Shown piece by piece: positions 18,916 through 28,292 of a stretch of 64,000 nt of DNA (position 1 is its first letter; each line of letters opens with the position of its first letter). The position numbers and the translations under genes were made by a program. The notes beneath the pieces are model-generated. The model was not told the origin of the DNA and searched no databases. It was given only the letters and a program-made list of their open reading frames with translations. This stretch comes from Microbacterium sp. SORGH_AS_0428 (GTDB lineage: Bacteria > Actinomycetota > Actinomycetes > Actinomycetales > Microbacteriaceae), in the NCBI RefSeq assembly GCF_031453615.1, contig NZ_JAVIZT010000001.1, positions 2,356,001 through 2,420,000 on the forward strand, in the 5' to 3' direction.

Positions 18916-20442
18916 TCATCGAGACGAGCCGCGACGGGCTCGGATCATCTGGAATACGCGCGACCACTCGGCGCGGGGCATCACTATTGCGGCCTGCCAC
19001 GATACTCCGACAGCGATCGCCGCGAGTGTCCACACCAGGCCGATACCGACCGGCGCTGATGACGTCACCAGCGATCCGGCAACCAGGGCCAGGGCCAGAA
19101 TCAGGCCGACGAGGGGTACGTAGAGCGCCCAGCGCCCCGCATCCACTCCTCGAAGGCCCGGGATGGATACGCGGGGGATCGCTTGATGACAGGTCACAGC
19201 TACCCCGACGGTGGAGCCGAGAACGGCTCCCAACGCCACCCCGAGCCCACCCCACCACTGCACGAGCAAGAGCGACGCGGCGATCGTCGTTGCGGCTTCC
19301 AGGATGGGTGACAGGATGAGCTTGCCATGCTGTGCGGTGGCGATGAAGCCCATGCTCAGCGGCGACGCGGCGAGATGAACTGTGGCTGCGCAGATGAGCG
19401 CGAGCGTGATGCCCCAGGTTTCTAGGTCGGCGAAGCGATCGGCGCCGGCGGCGATGAACAGGTACAGCGGTGTCGCGGCTACTGCGCAGATCGCGATTGA
19501 GAAGAGCAGCGCGGAGTGCGCCCGTGTCGCTCGCAGGATCTTGTCGCCGATGCTCATCGAGTCTGAGACGTGTGAGCGGCTGAGTTCGGGCAACAGAGGC
19601 GCACCGACCGCCGCGCTGAGGCCGTACATCGCGGTGTACACGACCTGTCCGATCGAATACGCGACCAGGTCTTGATAAGCGAATCTCGCGACGATCACGA
19701 TTCCGAGGCTTGTTGTGGGAAGCAGCGCCGCCGTCCACAGCACGATCGGGCCGGAGAAGCGGATGAGCCGACGAACGGTGTGCTGCCTGTCGGCCTCGCG
19801 CGGCGCGGACCGAGTCTCCCAGAGAGCGCGGGTGGTCAACATGGCCGCCGCGGCAACGCAAGGAATCGTGTAGGCCACCGCGGTGATCACAAGGTCCTGG
19901 GTCAGCAGCGCGACCGTCCCTGCGAAGAGCAGCGAAAGGATGCGAGCTGGCGCGACGATCAACGTCGGCACGACATTCCGCTGGAGGCCCGCGAAGTACG
20001 CCGCAGCCGCGTTGCTCAGGAGATTCGCGCTCTGCCCGACCCCCACGATCACGAGCGCGATCCCGGCGGGGGCGACGAGCGCGCTGTTCATGTCCGGGCT
20101 CAGCGTCGGCAGCGCCCACGCGAGAATGGCCGAAGCGACGGTGAACAACGCGATGACCAGCAGAGTGATCTTCAATCCAGCGACCGTCGCCTCGCGGACG
20201 CGTCCGGGGCGGTGCTCCTCATTGCTCCGGGCAACGAGAGTCTGAACGCTGGCGGGCATTCCGACATCGAAGAACATGACATACCCGGCGATGCTGAAAA
20301 TCAACGCCCATGCCGCGTACGACACGTCGGAGAGGACTGCCAGCAGCACGAGCGGCAGAATGACCCCGACCGCACTGGAGGCCACTGCCCGGATGAGATT
20401 CGCCGCGCCGTTTCTCGCGAGAAGCGCGCGTCGCTGGCTCAT
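18916..20442 (-). CDS. Wzx-like polysaccharide flippase (MOP superfamily)
   Basis: 508-residue membrane protein with about 14 hydrophobic segments, for example VGVILPLVLLAVLSDVSY, YVMFFDVGMP and [16 protein letters not shown]. The N-terminal GAANLIRAVAS and the FDVGMP helix are typical of Wzx-type exporters of lipid-linked repeat units. It would flip undecaprenyl-linked oligosaccharide for the Wzy-like polymerase. ATG overlaps the upstream GT2 stop by 4 bp; 11 bp separate its stop from the acetyltransferase start. Confidence 0.85.
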   Translation of the reverse strand: MSQRRALLARNGAANLIRAVASSAVGVILPLVLLAVLSDVSYAAWALIFSIAGYVMFFDVGMPASVQTLVARSNEEHRPGRVREATVAGLKITLLVIALFTVASAILAWALPTLSPDMNSALVAPAGIALVIVGVGQSANLLSNAAAAYFAGLQRNVVPTLIVAPARILSLLFAGTVALLTQDLVITAVAYTIPCVAAAAMLTTRALWETRSAPREADRQHTVRRLIRFSGPIVLWTAALLPTTSLGIVIVARFAYQDLVAYSIGQVVYTAMYGLSAAVGAPLLPELSRSHVSDSMSIGDKILRATRAHSALLFSIAICAVAATPLYLFIAAGADRFADLETWGITLALICAATVHLAASPLSMGFIATAQHGKLILSPILEAATTIAASLLLVQWWGGLGVALGAVLGSTVGVAVTCHQAIPRVSIPGLRGVDAGRWALYVPLVGLILALALVAGSLVTSSAPVGIGLVWTLAAIAVGVSWQAAIVMPRAEWSRVFQMIRARRGSSR

Positions 20443-21404
20443 CGGTTGTCTCGCGTCGCGCGACCCGGGATTCGCCGGTCGACGGGGACTGAGAGATCAC
20501 CTGTGTCAAGGCGGAACGCCGCCCGCATCGCGGCCAACCGAAGCCGCGTCTGGCGCCACGGGTCCCGGCGGAGGATGAATCGTCCGCCCACCCACACGAG
20601 CATGTAGAGAAGGGCCAGCGGTATCCTCGGGCGCGGAAGATGCTTGCGCGCCACGAGCACCCAGTTCCGGGTGAGCCACCACACCGAGAAGTCTGAGCTC
20701 ACCCCGCCCGTCGACCCGCCGTCCTTGTGGACCATCCGCGCGCGCGAGGTGATCGATGTCATGAAGCCGGCATTCGTGCAGCGTATGGAGAAGTCGACGT
20801 CGTCCGAGTACACGAAGAATGATTCGTCCATCAGGCCGACGGTCTCGAAGACGTCGCGGCGTACGAGCAGAGCGCACGTGGGGGCATAGGCGGTGCGCTC
20901 GCTCGCCGTGGCGATCACGCGTTCGATTGCCGGGTGTCGGTACATGCCGTCATGGACGACTCGGAAGCCCTGCCAAGGATGGATGCTGCCTCCGCCGTAC
21001 CAGAGTGAGCTCGCATCGTCGTCGGTCGAGATGACGGGGGACAGCAGCGGCAGCTCTTCACTCTCCGCGACATCCAGGAGATCACGCAGGAAGCGTGCGT
21101 CGAACTCGGTGTCGTTGTTGAGCAGCAGGATCCAGTCATGCCCGTCTGCGAGGGCCGCCCGTATCCCGGCGTTGTTGCCGGCCGCCACGCCGACGTTGTC
21201 ACTGTTGCGGACGACGGTGACAGGACCACTCGCAAGACCGGTTGCTTCCACGATCAGGGCTCCGTCGTCGGGCGAGGCATTGTCGACGAAGTACAGGTGC
21301 GGTTCGACTCCGCGCTGGGCGCCGAGACTGCGCATGAAGCCAGGAAGATGACGAGCACTGTTGTAGCCCACGGTCACGACACCGACACGGTGGACAGGCG
21401 ACAT
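20439..21404 (-). CDS. Family 2 glycosyltransferase
   Basis: 321 residues from ATG 21404 (a GTG at 21434 would add ten residues without a ribosome site). GT-A fold of the rhamnosyltransferase/WcaA type: VVTVGYNSARHLPG at the N-terminus, FVDNASPDDG, NVGVAAGNN, the metal motif LLLNNDTEF, and a late FVYSDDVDFSIRC acceptor-side acid pair. There is a C-terminal hydrophobic segment (IPLALLYMLVWVGG). It transfers a sugar to a lipid-linked repeat unit at the cytoplasmic face. First gene of the GT2-flippase-acetyltransferase operon. Confidence 0.9.
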   Translation of the reverse strand: MSPVHRVGVVTVGYNSARHLPGFMRSLGAQRGVEPHLYFVDNASPDDGALIVEATGLASGPVTVVRNSDNVGVAAGNNAGIRAALADGHDWILLLNNDTEFDARFLRDLLDVAESEELPLLSPVISTDDDASSLWYGGGSIHPWQGFRVVHDGMYRHPAIERVIATASERTAYAPTCALLVRRDVFETVGLMDESFFVYSDDVDFSIRCTNAGFMTSITSRARMVHKDGGSTGGVSSDFSVWWLTRNWVLVARKHLPRPRIPLALLYMLVWVGGRFILRRDPWRQTRLRLAAMRAAFRLDTGDLSVPVDRRIPGRATRDNR

Positions 21405-21533
21405 AGAGATCCGACTTTCTTCTTCACCGCACACGATCGCAGGTGACCCCCGTCATTCCTACCATTCGGCGGCTGAGGGCGAGCGCCGAGCGCTCCGGAG
21501 GGCGGATACCGTTGGAAGCTGGGAGGCGATGCG

Positions 21534-22571
21534 GTGAGGATTCTGCACGTTGTGGAGTGTTGGGGCGCAGGCGTGAGGCGCGCGGTCGATGCCCTTGTCG
21601 TCGCAGCCGACGGTGATGAGCACCACCTGCTCTGGGAGGGTGAGGAGACTCCGGACGAGTCGATGTTCGCGTCGGTACAGCGACTGCCGAGAGGAACGCT
21701 CGCGCGCATATCCGCGGTGGGTGAGCGGACGGTGGCCTTGCGTGCGGACGTGATCCACGCGCACTCCAGCTGGGCCGGACTGTACGCCCGAGCTCGGAAG
21801 CTTCCCGCACCGGTGGTCTACGAACCGCACTGCTACAAGTTCGATGACCCACAACTGGCGCTGCCGGTGAGGTCGGTGCTGCGTGGCGCCGAGCGGATTC
21901 TGGCCGTGAGGACATCGGCCGTGTTCGTGCTCTCGGATCACGAAGAACAGTTGGCTGAGGGCTTGTCGCCGCGGGTCCCCCGTTATCGCGTGTCGAACAG
22001 CCCGACAGTGCCGATCACGACGCCGCAGACTTCCGCGCCCACCCGGGTCGTGATGATCGGCCGAGTCTCGGGGCAGAAGGACCCCGGCTTCTTCGGTCGG
22101 GTCGCCCGACAGGTCTCGGCTATTCACCCTGGGCTGCCATTCGTCTGGGTCGGTGACGGAGATGCGGAAGGCGTCGACACGCTTCGAGCGGCGGGCGTGA
22201 CAGTGACCGGATGGCTCGATGCCGGCGCGATTCGCGCTCTACTGGACGGAGCGCTCTACCTGCACACGGCGCGGTACGAGGGTTTCCCGATCTCCCTTCT
22301 GGACGCCGCGGCCTCGGGGTGTGCCATCCTGGCGCGCGACATCGCAGCCTTCCGCGGCTCACCCGTCGAGACGGTGACGGATGAGAGCGACGCCGCAGCC
22401 CGCGTCATGACATTGCTTTCGGATGCGAGCGCCTTCAGTGCCAATGTCGCGCGCTCGCGAGCAGTGCTCTCGGGCACCTCACCCGCGGAGCGAAAGTCAG
22501 AACTGGCCGCCGCCTACACCGAAATCGTGCGGCGCAATGTTGGCGAACGTCAGCGCTCGACCGAGGAGTAG
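21534..22571 (+). CDS. Family 4 glycosyltransferase
   Basis: 345-residue GT-B enzyme. The N-terminal domain starts MRILHVVECWGAG and has DVIHAHSSWAG; the C-terminal domain has RVVMIGRVSGQKDPG, WVGDGD and HTARYEGFPISLLDA, which is the EX7E donor-site region with Glu and a shortened second acid. A retaining GT4. GTG start with GGGAGG about 8 nt upstream and a TACCGT -10 box at 21508-21513. Divergent from the GT2 operon. Its last 22 bp overlap the 3' end of the opposite glycosyltransferase gene. Confidence 0.88.
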   Translation: MRILHVVECWGAGVRRAVDALVVAADGDEHHLLWEGEETPDESMFASVQRLPRGTLARISAVGERTVALRADVIHAHSSWAGLYARARKLPAPVVYEPHCYKFDDPQLALPVRSVLRGAERILAVRTSAVFVLSDHEEQLAEGLSPRVPRYRVSNSPTVPITTPQTSAPTRVVMIGRVSGQKDPGFFGRVARQVSAIHPGLPFVWVGDGDAEGVDTLRAAGVTVTGWLDAGAIRALLDGALYLHTARYEGFPISLLDAAASGCAILARDIAAFRGSPVETVTDESDAAARVMTLLSDASAFSANVARSRAVLSGTSPAERKSELAAAYTEIVRRNVGERQRSTEE

Positions 22572-23734
22572 ATCCCGAGGTGGCGTTCCACCACGGCATC
22601 CCACCCGTATCTTGCGGCGCGACGGGCGACCGGCTCTCCGCGCAGCTGCTTCCTGAGCCCCTCATCGCTCAGAAGCCGATGCAGACCGTCTGCGAGTGAG
22701 GCGACGTCCGCGCCGCGGGTGACGAGCTCCGGGGAGAGTCCCGAGACGACCTCCGGGTTGGCTCCCACCGGCGTCACCAACGGCACGGCGCCGCAGAGCA
22801 TCGCTTCGGCCGTGGACAGCCCGAATCCTTCGAGCTCCTGTGTAGGCGTGACGGCGATATCCGCTGCCTGGTACCACGAGACGAGCTCTTGCTCCTCGAC
22901 GTAGCCGAGAAGCAGGACCCGGTCACCCAGGCCGCTGCGAGTGACGAGGTCTTCGACCTGAGCGCGTCGTGAACCGGTTCCCGCCAGGACGAGGGAGGCA
23001 GTGGGGTGCTGCGCGGCAATTCGGGCGAATGCCTCGACGAGTTGCTCGACCCCGGTGCGTGGGACGAATCTCCTCGCGGCGAACACGATCGGGCCGTCGT
23101 GAACGAGAGCCCGGGGCGCCGCTGCGCCGGGTTTGAGTTGGAAGCGGCGCTGGTCGACGCCTCCGGGGATGAGGGTGGAACGCGCGGCGGCGGCCGCATC
23201 GAGTTGTGCGACCTCGTCCCGGATGAACTCGCTCAGAGTCACCAGACGTTCGGCGCGGCGCGCGATCGCTCGTTCGAGGCGACGCAGTCCGCCCTCGGCC
23301 AGCTTGACGGCGGGCCCTGGGAGTGCGTAGGTGCCCTGCCGTTCTGCCGCGATCTCTTTGTAGACAGGGGCGTGAAAGGTGTAGACGAATCTCTTCCGTC
23401 GCAGCAGCGGGAGCATCGGGACGGCGAAGTGGCCGTGGACGACAGCCCGCGAACCGGACGGCATGCCCTGGAGAGCGCGTCTCACGCCTGACGAGATGGC
23501 TCGTGGGTACTTCACGGCGAACAACGGGTCGGACTTACGCGGGGGCCGATAACGGAGCACACGGACTCCGTCGGCTCCCAACTCGTCGGCGGGTGCGTCG
23601 TCATCGACTGTCTTGGAGACGACTGTCACCGGGACGTCACGTTCCACCAGCTGCGCGGAAAGCTCTCTGACGTATCGTTCGAGCCCTCCGAGCTTGTCCG
23701 GCGCGATCACGTTGGTCAGCATGATGACGCTCAT
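22550..23734 (-). CDS. Family 4 glycosyltransferase
   Basis: 394 residues from ATG 23734, preceded by GGGGAG at 6 nt; a longer GTG form lacks a site. GT-B fold: MLTNVIAPDKLGGLERYV (GG loop), VVHGHFA, TLSEFIRDEV, IPGGVD, FAARRFVPRTGVEQL, and the donor motif ELEGFGLSTAEAMLCG with both Glu of EX7E. It probably adds a hexose to the growing repeat unit. It is a stand-alone minus-strand gene between a convergent GT4 and the divergent DUF4012 gene. Confidence 0.9.
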   Translation of the reverse strand: MSVIMLTNVIAPDKLGGLERYVRELSAQLVERDVPVTVVSKTVDDDAPADELGADGVRVLRYRPPRKSDPLFAVKYPRAISSGVRRALQGMPSGSRAVVHGHFAVPMLPLLRRKRFVYTFHAPVYKEIAAERQGTYALPGPAVKLAEGGLRRLERAIARRAERLVTLSEFIRDEVAQLDAAAAARSTLIPGGVDQRRFQLKPGAAAPRALVHDGPIVFAARRFVPRTGVEQLVEAFARIAAQHPTASLVLAGTGSRRAQVEDLVTRSGLGDRVLLLGYVEEQELVSWYQAADIAVTPTQELEGFGLSTAEAMLCGAVPLVTPVGANPEVVSGLSPELVTRGADVASLADGLHRLLSDEGLRKQLRGEPVARRAARYGWDAVVERHLGIYSSVER

Positions 23735-23862
23735 TGGCACTCCCCGATTCCTGCCCCAGTAACCCACCCACTCTACGTAAGTCGGCGCGACTGACGTGGC
23801 GAACGGTCCCGTCGCGCTGCGGGCTTAGGGCGTGCGTGCAGGATAGGGAGACGGCGCCTGGA

Positions 23863-23868
23863 TATCAT
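23863..23868 (+). promoter_or_regulatory. -10 box for the leaderless DUF4012 gene
   Basis: TATCAT ends 6 nt before ATG 23875. This supports the short form of the protein. Confidence 0.6.
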
Positions 23869-23874
23869 CATGCG

Positions 23875-25737
23875 ATGGGGAACTCCGAAGGAACTCGCCC
23901 TGCCACGAGTAGGCGCGAGGCTCGTCAGCTGCGGGCTGAGCAGGCGTCGTCTTCTCGACGCCGGCGCCGGTGGCCGTGGGCTGTCGGCGTGCCCCTTGCC
24001 CTTGTGGCGGTGGTGCTCGCCGTCGCCGGGGTTCTCGCTGTGCAGGCGATGGCGGTCAAGAACGATCTCGAAGCCGCTCGAGCGGCGATCGGTTCACTCC
24101 CCGATGCCGTGCGCGCCGGAGACTCGCAGGCGATCGACGCGGCGGCCGATGAGGCGACGCGATACGCGGGTCGCGCCGCGGGGACTGTGACCGGTCCGTT
24201 GTGGGATGCGGCCGCGACGGTGCCCGGAATCGGAGCCAACGTCGCTGCTGTTCAAGCGGCGACCGAGGCGACGAACATCCTTGTGCGCGACGCACTTCCG
24301 CCGGCGACGACTCTCCTGTCCGCAGTCGATCTCAACAACCTCACGCTGGAGGGCGGCGGCATAGACCTCGCGCCCTTCCGCGAGGCGCAGTCGACGTTGC
24401 CCGCTGTGAATGACGCCTTTGCGCAGGCCAAGGGCAAGGTTGATCTCATCGACCGAGACGCCCTCCTGCCCCCCGTCGACGCAGCGCTGGGCCAGTTGAT
24501 CGACGTGGTGAATCAGGCTGCGCCCGCTGTTGATCAGCTCGAGAAGTATCTCCCGACTCTTCTGAAGGTCGCCGGCGACGGACAGCGTCGCAGTTACATG
24601 ATCATCTTCCAGAACACCGCCGAGGCGCGCGCCAGTGGCGGGAGCCCGTCGGCGAGCATCCGGCTGGTGGTCGACAACGGAAAGTTCGAGTTCCAGGAGC
24701 AGGAGAGCTCTGACACCTACTATCAGTCGGGCCTTGCTGGGGAATCCTTCCTGAAGCTGCCCCGCGATACCACCGAGCTCTACGAGTCCGACTTCACCCG
24801 GTTCTCGCAGAACTACACGCGTACTCCCGATTTCCCGACGACGGCGGCGCTCTTCGGCGCTCTGCAGGACGCATCCGGCGCGGAGCCGCTGGACGGAGTG
24901 ATCTCGATCGATCCGACCGTGCTGTCGTACATGCTTGCCGCAACAGGGCCGATTCAGGTTTCAGACGGTGGGTGGATCGACTCCGAGAACGTCGTACGAA
25001 TCCTGCTGAGCGATACGTACGAGCGTTTCGGCACCGACGGACTCGCCGCCGATGCCTACTTCTCTGAAGTCACGGACGGCGTCTTCTCGACGCTGATCGG
25101 GGGGCGCTGGGACCCTGTCGTCATGCTGCAGCAACTTCAGCGGGGGATGGACGAAGGACGCATCAAGCTCTGGTTCTCCGACCCCGACGCGGAGCAGATG
25201 TCTTCGGAACTGGGTGCCGACGGTCAGTTGACCACCGACAACTCGACGAAGACTCAGGTGGGTCTCTACGTCAATGACGCGGCGTACTCGAAACTCGAGT
25301 ACTACCTCACGACATCGGTGGCGATGACCTGCGACGCGCAGGCCCGGACGGCCACCGTGAGCCTGACGCTCAACAACGGCGTACCGCGCTCGGATCTCAG
25401 CGGTTGGACGCTCGGCTGGCGCAACGAGAGTCTTGGGCTACCAAGCACCAGCATGATCCTCGACGTCGTGGCCTTCGCTCCGCCTGGCGGGTCGGTGAGT
25501 TGGATCGATCCGACGACGAGCGATGTTCGGGGATGGGACAGGGAAGGCATCGAGAAGGGCCACCCGGCTTCGAGTCGCACAGTCGTGATTCCGATGGGGG
25601 AGTCGCGAGCGATCACGACCACGTTCGCCATCCCCGCTGACGCGTCGTCACCGCTTGAATTGGGTTACACGCGTACCGCTTCCAATCCCGAGGTCACGGT
25701 GGACGGATCGTGTTCGGCTCTGTTCCCGCAGCGGTGA
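23875..25737 (+). CDS. DUF4012 membrane-anchored extracytoplasmic protein (copy 1)
   Basis: 620 residues from ATG 23875 (leaderless). A basic N-terminal tail (SRREARQ, SSRRRRRW) and one membrane helix (VGVPLALVAVVLAVAGVLAV) precede a helical stalk and a large exported domain. The most conserved part is FQNTAEARASGG and DGVISIDPTVLSYMLAATGP, repeated almost unchanged in the second copy at 48605-50368. Biochemical function unknown. Its place between glycosyltransferases and the initiating sugar transferase points to polysaccharide assembly. The DGVxxxD...L..TGP block is loosely reminiscent of LytR-CpsA-Psr proteins, which is speculation. Confidence 0.9.
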   Translation: MGNSEGTRPATSRREARQLRAEQASSSRRRRRWPWAVGVPLALVAVVLAVAGVLAVQAMAVKNDLEAARAAIGSLPDAVRAGDSQAIDAAADEATRYAGRAAGTVTGPLWDAAATVPGIGANVAAVQAATEATNILVRDALPPATTLLSAVDLNNLTLEGGGIDLAPFREAQSTLPAVNDAFAQAKGKVDLIDRDALLPPVDAALGQLIDVVNQAAPAVDQLEKYLPTLLKVAGDGQRRSYMIIFQNTAEARASGGSPSASIRLVVDNGKFEFQEQESSDTYYQSGLAGESFLKLPRDTTELYESDFTRFSQNYTRTPDFPTTAALFGALQDASGAEPLDGVISIDPTVLSYMLAATGPIQVSDGGWIDSENVVRILLSDTYERFGTDGLAADAYFSEVTDGVFSTLIGGRWDPVVMLQQLQRGMDEGRIKLWFSDPDAEQMSSELGADGQLTTDNSTKTQVGLYVNDAAYSKLEYYLTTSVAMTCDAQARTATVSLTLNNGVPRSDLSGWTLGWRNESLGLPSTSMILDVVAFAPPGGSVSWIDPTTSDVRGWDREGIEKGHPASSRTVVIPMGESRAITTTFAIPADASSPLELGYTRTASNPEVTVDGSCSALFPQR

Positions 25738-25783
25738 CAGAGGTCGAGTGCAATACACCCAGGCGCAGGATATGAATACACTG

Positions 25784-25814
25784 TTGACAAAGCGTGTGCG
25801 GGGGTGCGTACGCC
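25784..25814 (+). promoter_or_regulatory. Possible promoter of the sugar transferase gene
   Basis: A perfect -35 TTGACA at 25784-25789 is followed after 19 nt by TACGCC (25809-25814), which lacks the usual final T. It is a good -35 with a poor -10. Confidence 0.4.
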
Positions 25815-25830
25815 GAGTTGAGGGGGCCAT

Positions 25831-27325
25831 GTGACGGTGGAAGCTCATTCCGCGCTCAGCGGAAGCGCGGCGACGTCGTTCCCGGTCGAGCGAACCGGCA
25901 CCGTCCGGTCGCTGAAATGGCCGCGGCGGTACGCGGGGCGGCTGCTGTTCAGCGACCTCGCCGTCGTGGCGGCGACCCTGACCGCCTACACGCTGTGGCT
26001 GCCGGAGGCTGCCGACAGTCTCGACTGGCCCGCGGGCCCGACCGTCCCGTACTGGGTGGTCGTCATCGTCGTCGGCGTCATCTGGCTCGTCACCCTCGAT
26101 GCGGTCGACTCCCGCGATCGGCACATCGTCGGGCACGGCTTCACCGAGTACCAACGGATCATCCGGGCGTCGGTCTTCGCGTTCGGCCTCATCCTCGCGG
26201 CCTGCTTCTTCCTCCGTATCGATCTGGCTCGTTCCCTCTTCCTGTTCGCGCTGCCCGTCGGGGCTGCGCTGCTGATCCTTTCGCGCTGGATCTGGCGCCA
26301 GTGGCTGCGCCGGCAGCAGCGCCACACCCGCTATGTGCACCGCGCAGTGGTCATCGGCTCCGCGGCCAAGGTCGCGCACGTCGTCCGCATGATCCACACG
26401 ACCGAAGGCACCGGCATCGCGATCGTCGGCGCTGTCACCGATGCGGGTCTCGGCCCCCGCATCGGACCCGTTCCCGTCTTGGGGACCTTCGACGACACCG
26501 AGGCCGTGGTGGACTCTGTTCGCGCCGACACGGTCATCGCTGCGGGATCGGATGACCTGGACCCGAAGACGATGCGGAGGCTGGGCTGGGCCATGGCGGA
26601 GCGCGACGTCGACTGGGTGGTCGCTCCCGCCCTCACCGATGTCGCAGGCCCCCGCATCCATGCGCGTCCCGTCGCAGGACTTCCCCTCGTGCACGTCTCA
26701 TTCCCGAAGCTGGACGGCGCCAAACGCTTCCTCAAGCGGGCATTCGACATCGTCGGTTCGGGTCTGCTGATCGTCGCCGCATCCCCGCTCATGCTCGTCG
26801 TGGCGATCGCCGTGAAGGCGGAGAGCCGCGGGCCGCTCATCTACCGGCAGGAACGCATCGGCAGGTTGGGTCAGCCCTTCGGCATGATCAAGTTCCGCTC
26901 CATGGTCGCGAACGCCGACGACCAGCTGGCATCGCTGCTCGATCTGCAGGGAACGACGGACGAGCCGCTGTTCAAGGTCGTCAACGACCCGAGGATCACC
27001 GCGTGTCGGGCGCTTCATCCGCAAGCACTCCATCGATGAACTGCCCCAACTCTTCAACGTCTTCTCGGGTGACATGAGCCTTGTGGGTCCGCGTCCCCAG
27101 CGTCACGCCGAGGTGGCTCTCTACGACGAGGCGGCGCACCGTCGTCTTCTGGTCAAGCCCGGTATGAGCGGTCTCTGGCAGGTCAGCGGGCGCTCGTCAC
27201 TGTCGTGGGAGGACGCGATCCGCCTCGACCTCTACTACGTCGAGAACTGGTCGTTCACTCAAGACGTCATCATCCTGTTCCGAACGGTGCGGGCGGTGCT
27301 CGCGCCGGGCAAGACCGCCCACTGA
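25831..27325 (+). pseudogene. WbaP-type polyprenyl glycosylphosphotransferase, broken by a +1 frameshift
   Basis: Initiating enzyme for lipid-linked polysaccharide: sugar-1-phosphate to undecaprenyl phosphate. GTG start after GAGGGGG. Residues 1 to about 170 carry four or five helices, then a CoA-binding-like domain (AVVIGSAAKVAHVVRM), then the catalytic domain from KRFLKRAFDIVGSG. The frame runs to FKVVNDPRIT at 27000, then goes out of phase and stops at 27039. Removing one G at 27001 restores RVGRFIRKHSIDELPQL and runs on to 27325. The missing part holds the catalytic Asp-Glu (SIDELPQ) and DMSLVGPRPQ, so the truncated protein should be inactive. No homopolymer lies at the break; true mutation or assembly error cannot be separated here. 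Confidence 0.9.
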
Positions 27326-27384
27326 TCGAGTGGTTCGGCGAGGTTACGGAGACGTAAAGAAAAGACGTTCAGCATGCCCTCGAC

Positions 27385-27414
27385 TTGTGAGTGCGCTGGG
27401 AGTAGGGCTAGCGT
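27385..27414 (+). promoter_or_regulatory. Promoter of the LPATG protein gene
   Basis: TTGTGA at 27385-27390, 18-nt spacer, TAGCGT at 27409-27414. The leader would be about 93 nt. No gene is seen in 27326-27513. Confidence 0.55.
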
Positions 27415-27513
27415 GGCCTGCGGGGGTAGGCTGGGCGATTCGTCCCTCAGTCCAACTCCCGGACCATCCTGGTACCCATTGAGGCCGCGCCTCACACCCC
27501 CACGGAGTTGAAA

Positions 27514-28080
27514 ATGAAGAGCCTTCGCACCAAGATCGCGGCGGTCATCCTGACCGCTGCAGCCCTCGTTGCCGCTCCCGCGGCAGCGCAGGCCTACGTA
27601 CCCACGCCCGGCGAGCCCGACGCGGCCGTCTCCGGCGCCCCGACCCCCGGCGGCACGGTGACGCTCGTCGCCACCGCCTTCGACGGCAACACGCCGATCA
27701 GCTTCGTCGTCACCGGCGAGAACGGCGCCGGCATCACGCAGGCCTCGGTCAAGCTGGCCATCAGCTCGTCGCCGACCTTCACCACCACGACGAACGCCGC
27801 GGGCAACGCATCGTTCAACGTCAAGCTGCCGTCGAACGCGACCGGCTCCTACGACGTCGCGGTCACCGGCCAGAAGAACGGCGTCTCGGTCACCGAGACC
27901 ACGAGCTTCGCGGTGGGCACCGGAAGCGGTGGCACCGGCACCGGCAGTGGCACGGGACTTCCCGCGACCGGTGTCGATAGCGGTTCGCTGATGGGCGTCT
28001 GGATCGGTGGCGGCGTGCTGCTGCTCGGCGGCCTCGCGGTCACCGTGTTCGCCGTTCGTCGTCAGCGCCAGGGCGCCTGA
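27514..28080 (+). CDS. Secreted surface protein with LPATG cell-wall sorting signal
   Basis: 188 residues from ATG 27514, with ACGGAG 6 nt upstream. Signal peptide MKSLRTKIAAV...AAPAAAQA, cleavage probably after AQA (about residue 28). The mature part is Gly/Thr-rich and looks like a single Ig/fibronectin-like beta-sandwich (TVTLVATAF, SYDVAVTGQ), followed by a GTGSGG linker. The C-terminus has LPATG, a helix (VWIGGGVLLLGGLAVTVF) and RRQRQ, the classic sortase substrate order. No sortase is in the window. It is a small surface or adhesion protein at the end of the polysaccharide block, closed by a terminator. Confidence 0.87.
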   Translation: MKSLRTKIAAVILTAAALVAAPAAAQAYVPTPGEPDAAVSGAPTPGGTVTLVATAFDGNTPISFVVTGENGAGITQASVKLAISSSPTFTTTTNAAGNASFNVKLPSNATGSYDVAVTGQKNGVSVTETTSFAVGTGSGGTGTGSGTGLPATGVDSGSLMGVWIGGGVLLLGGLAVTVFAVRRQRQGA

Positions 28081-28091
28081 CGCACCACGCT

Positions 28092-28135
28092 CAACGACAG
28101 AACCCCCGGGCTGCGGTCCGGGGGTTCTGTCGTTG
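28092..28135 (+). terminator. Intrinsic terminator before the S10 operon
   Basis: Perfect 18-bp inverted repeat, arms 28092-28109 and 28118-28135, 8-nt loop. It separates the surface protein from the ribosomal operon. Confidence 0.92.
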
Positions 28136-28166
28136 TTGCCGACACGCCGCCCCGACACGCCCGAGT

Positions 28167-28195
28167 TTGCGACACGCCCGGGCGACACGTAGACT
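28167..28195 (+). promoter_or_regulatory. Promoter of the S10-spc ribosomal protein operon
   Basis: TTGCGA at 28167-28172, 17-nt spacer, TAGACT at 28190-28195. Start near 28202, so the leader to rpsJ is about 290 nt. Confidence 0.7.
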
Positions 28196-28222
28196 AGTCA
28201 GGTTCCACATTCCGGGTGCTTT

Positions 28223-28292
28223 GCTGCCCGGATCACTGCCAGGGCAGTGCATAGATCAGCGCCGCGAGCGCGGGGTCTAGGCCGCGGGCAGC
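28223..28292 (+). promoter_or_regulatory. Structured S10-operon leader element
   Basis: A perfect 8-bp closing stem (GCTGCCCG 28223-28230 with CGGGCAGC 28285-28292) encloses two hairpins: CACTGC/GCAGTG (28234-28239, 28244-28249) and CCGC/GCGG (28262-28265, 28270-28273). This is a compact branched RNA near the 5' end. In other phyla S10 leaders bind L4; here the ligand is unknown. The rest of the leader, 28293-28494, has no gene that I can see. Confidence 0.5.

Noticed and set aside
27508..28080. TTG start two codons before the ATG of the LPATG protein
   Set aside because: ACGGAG is best spaced for ATG 27514, and the signal peptide starts MKSLRTK.
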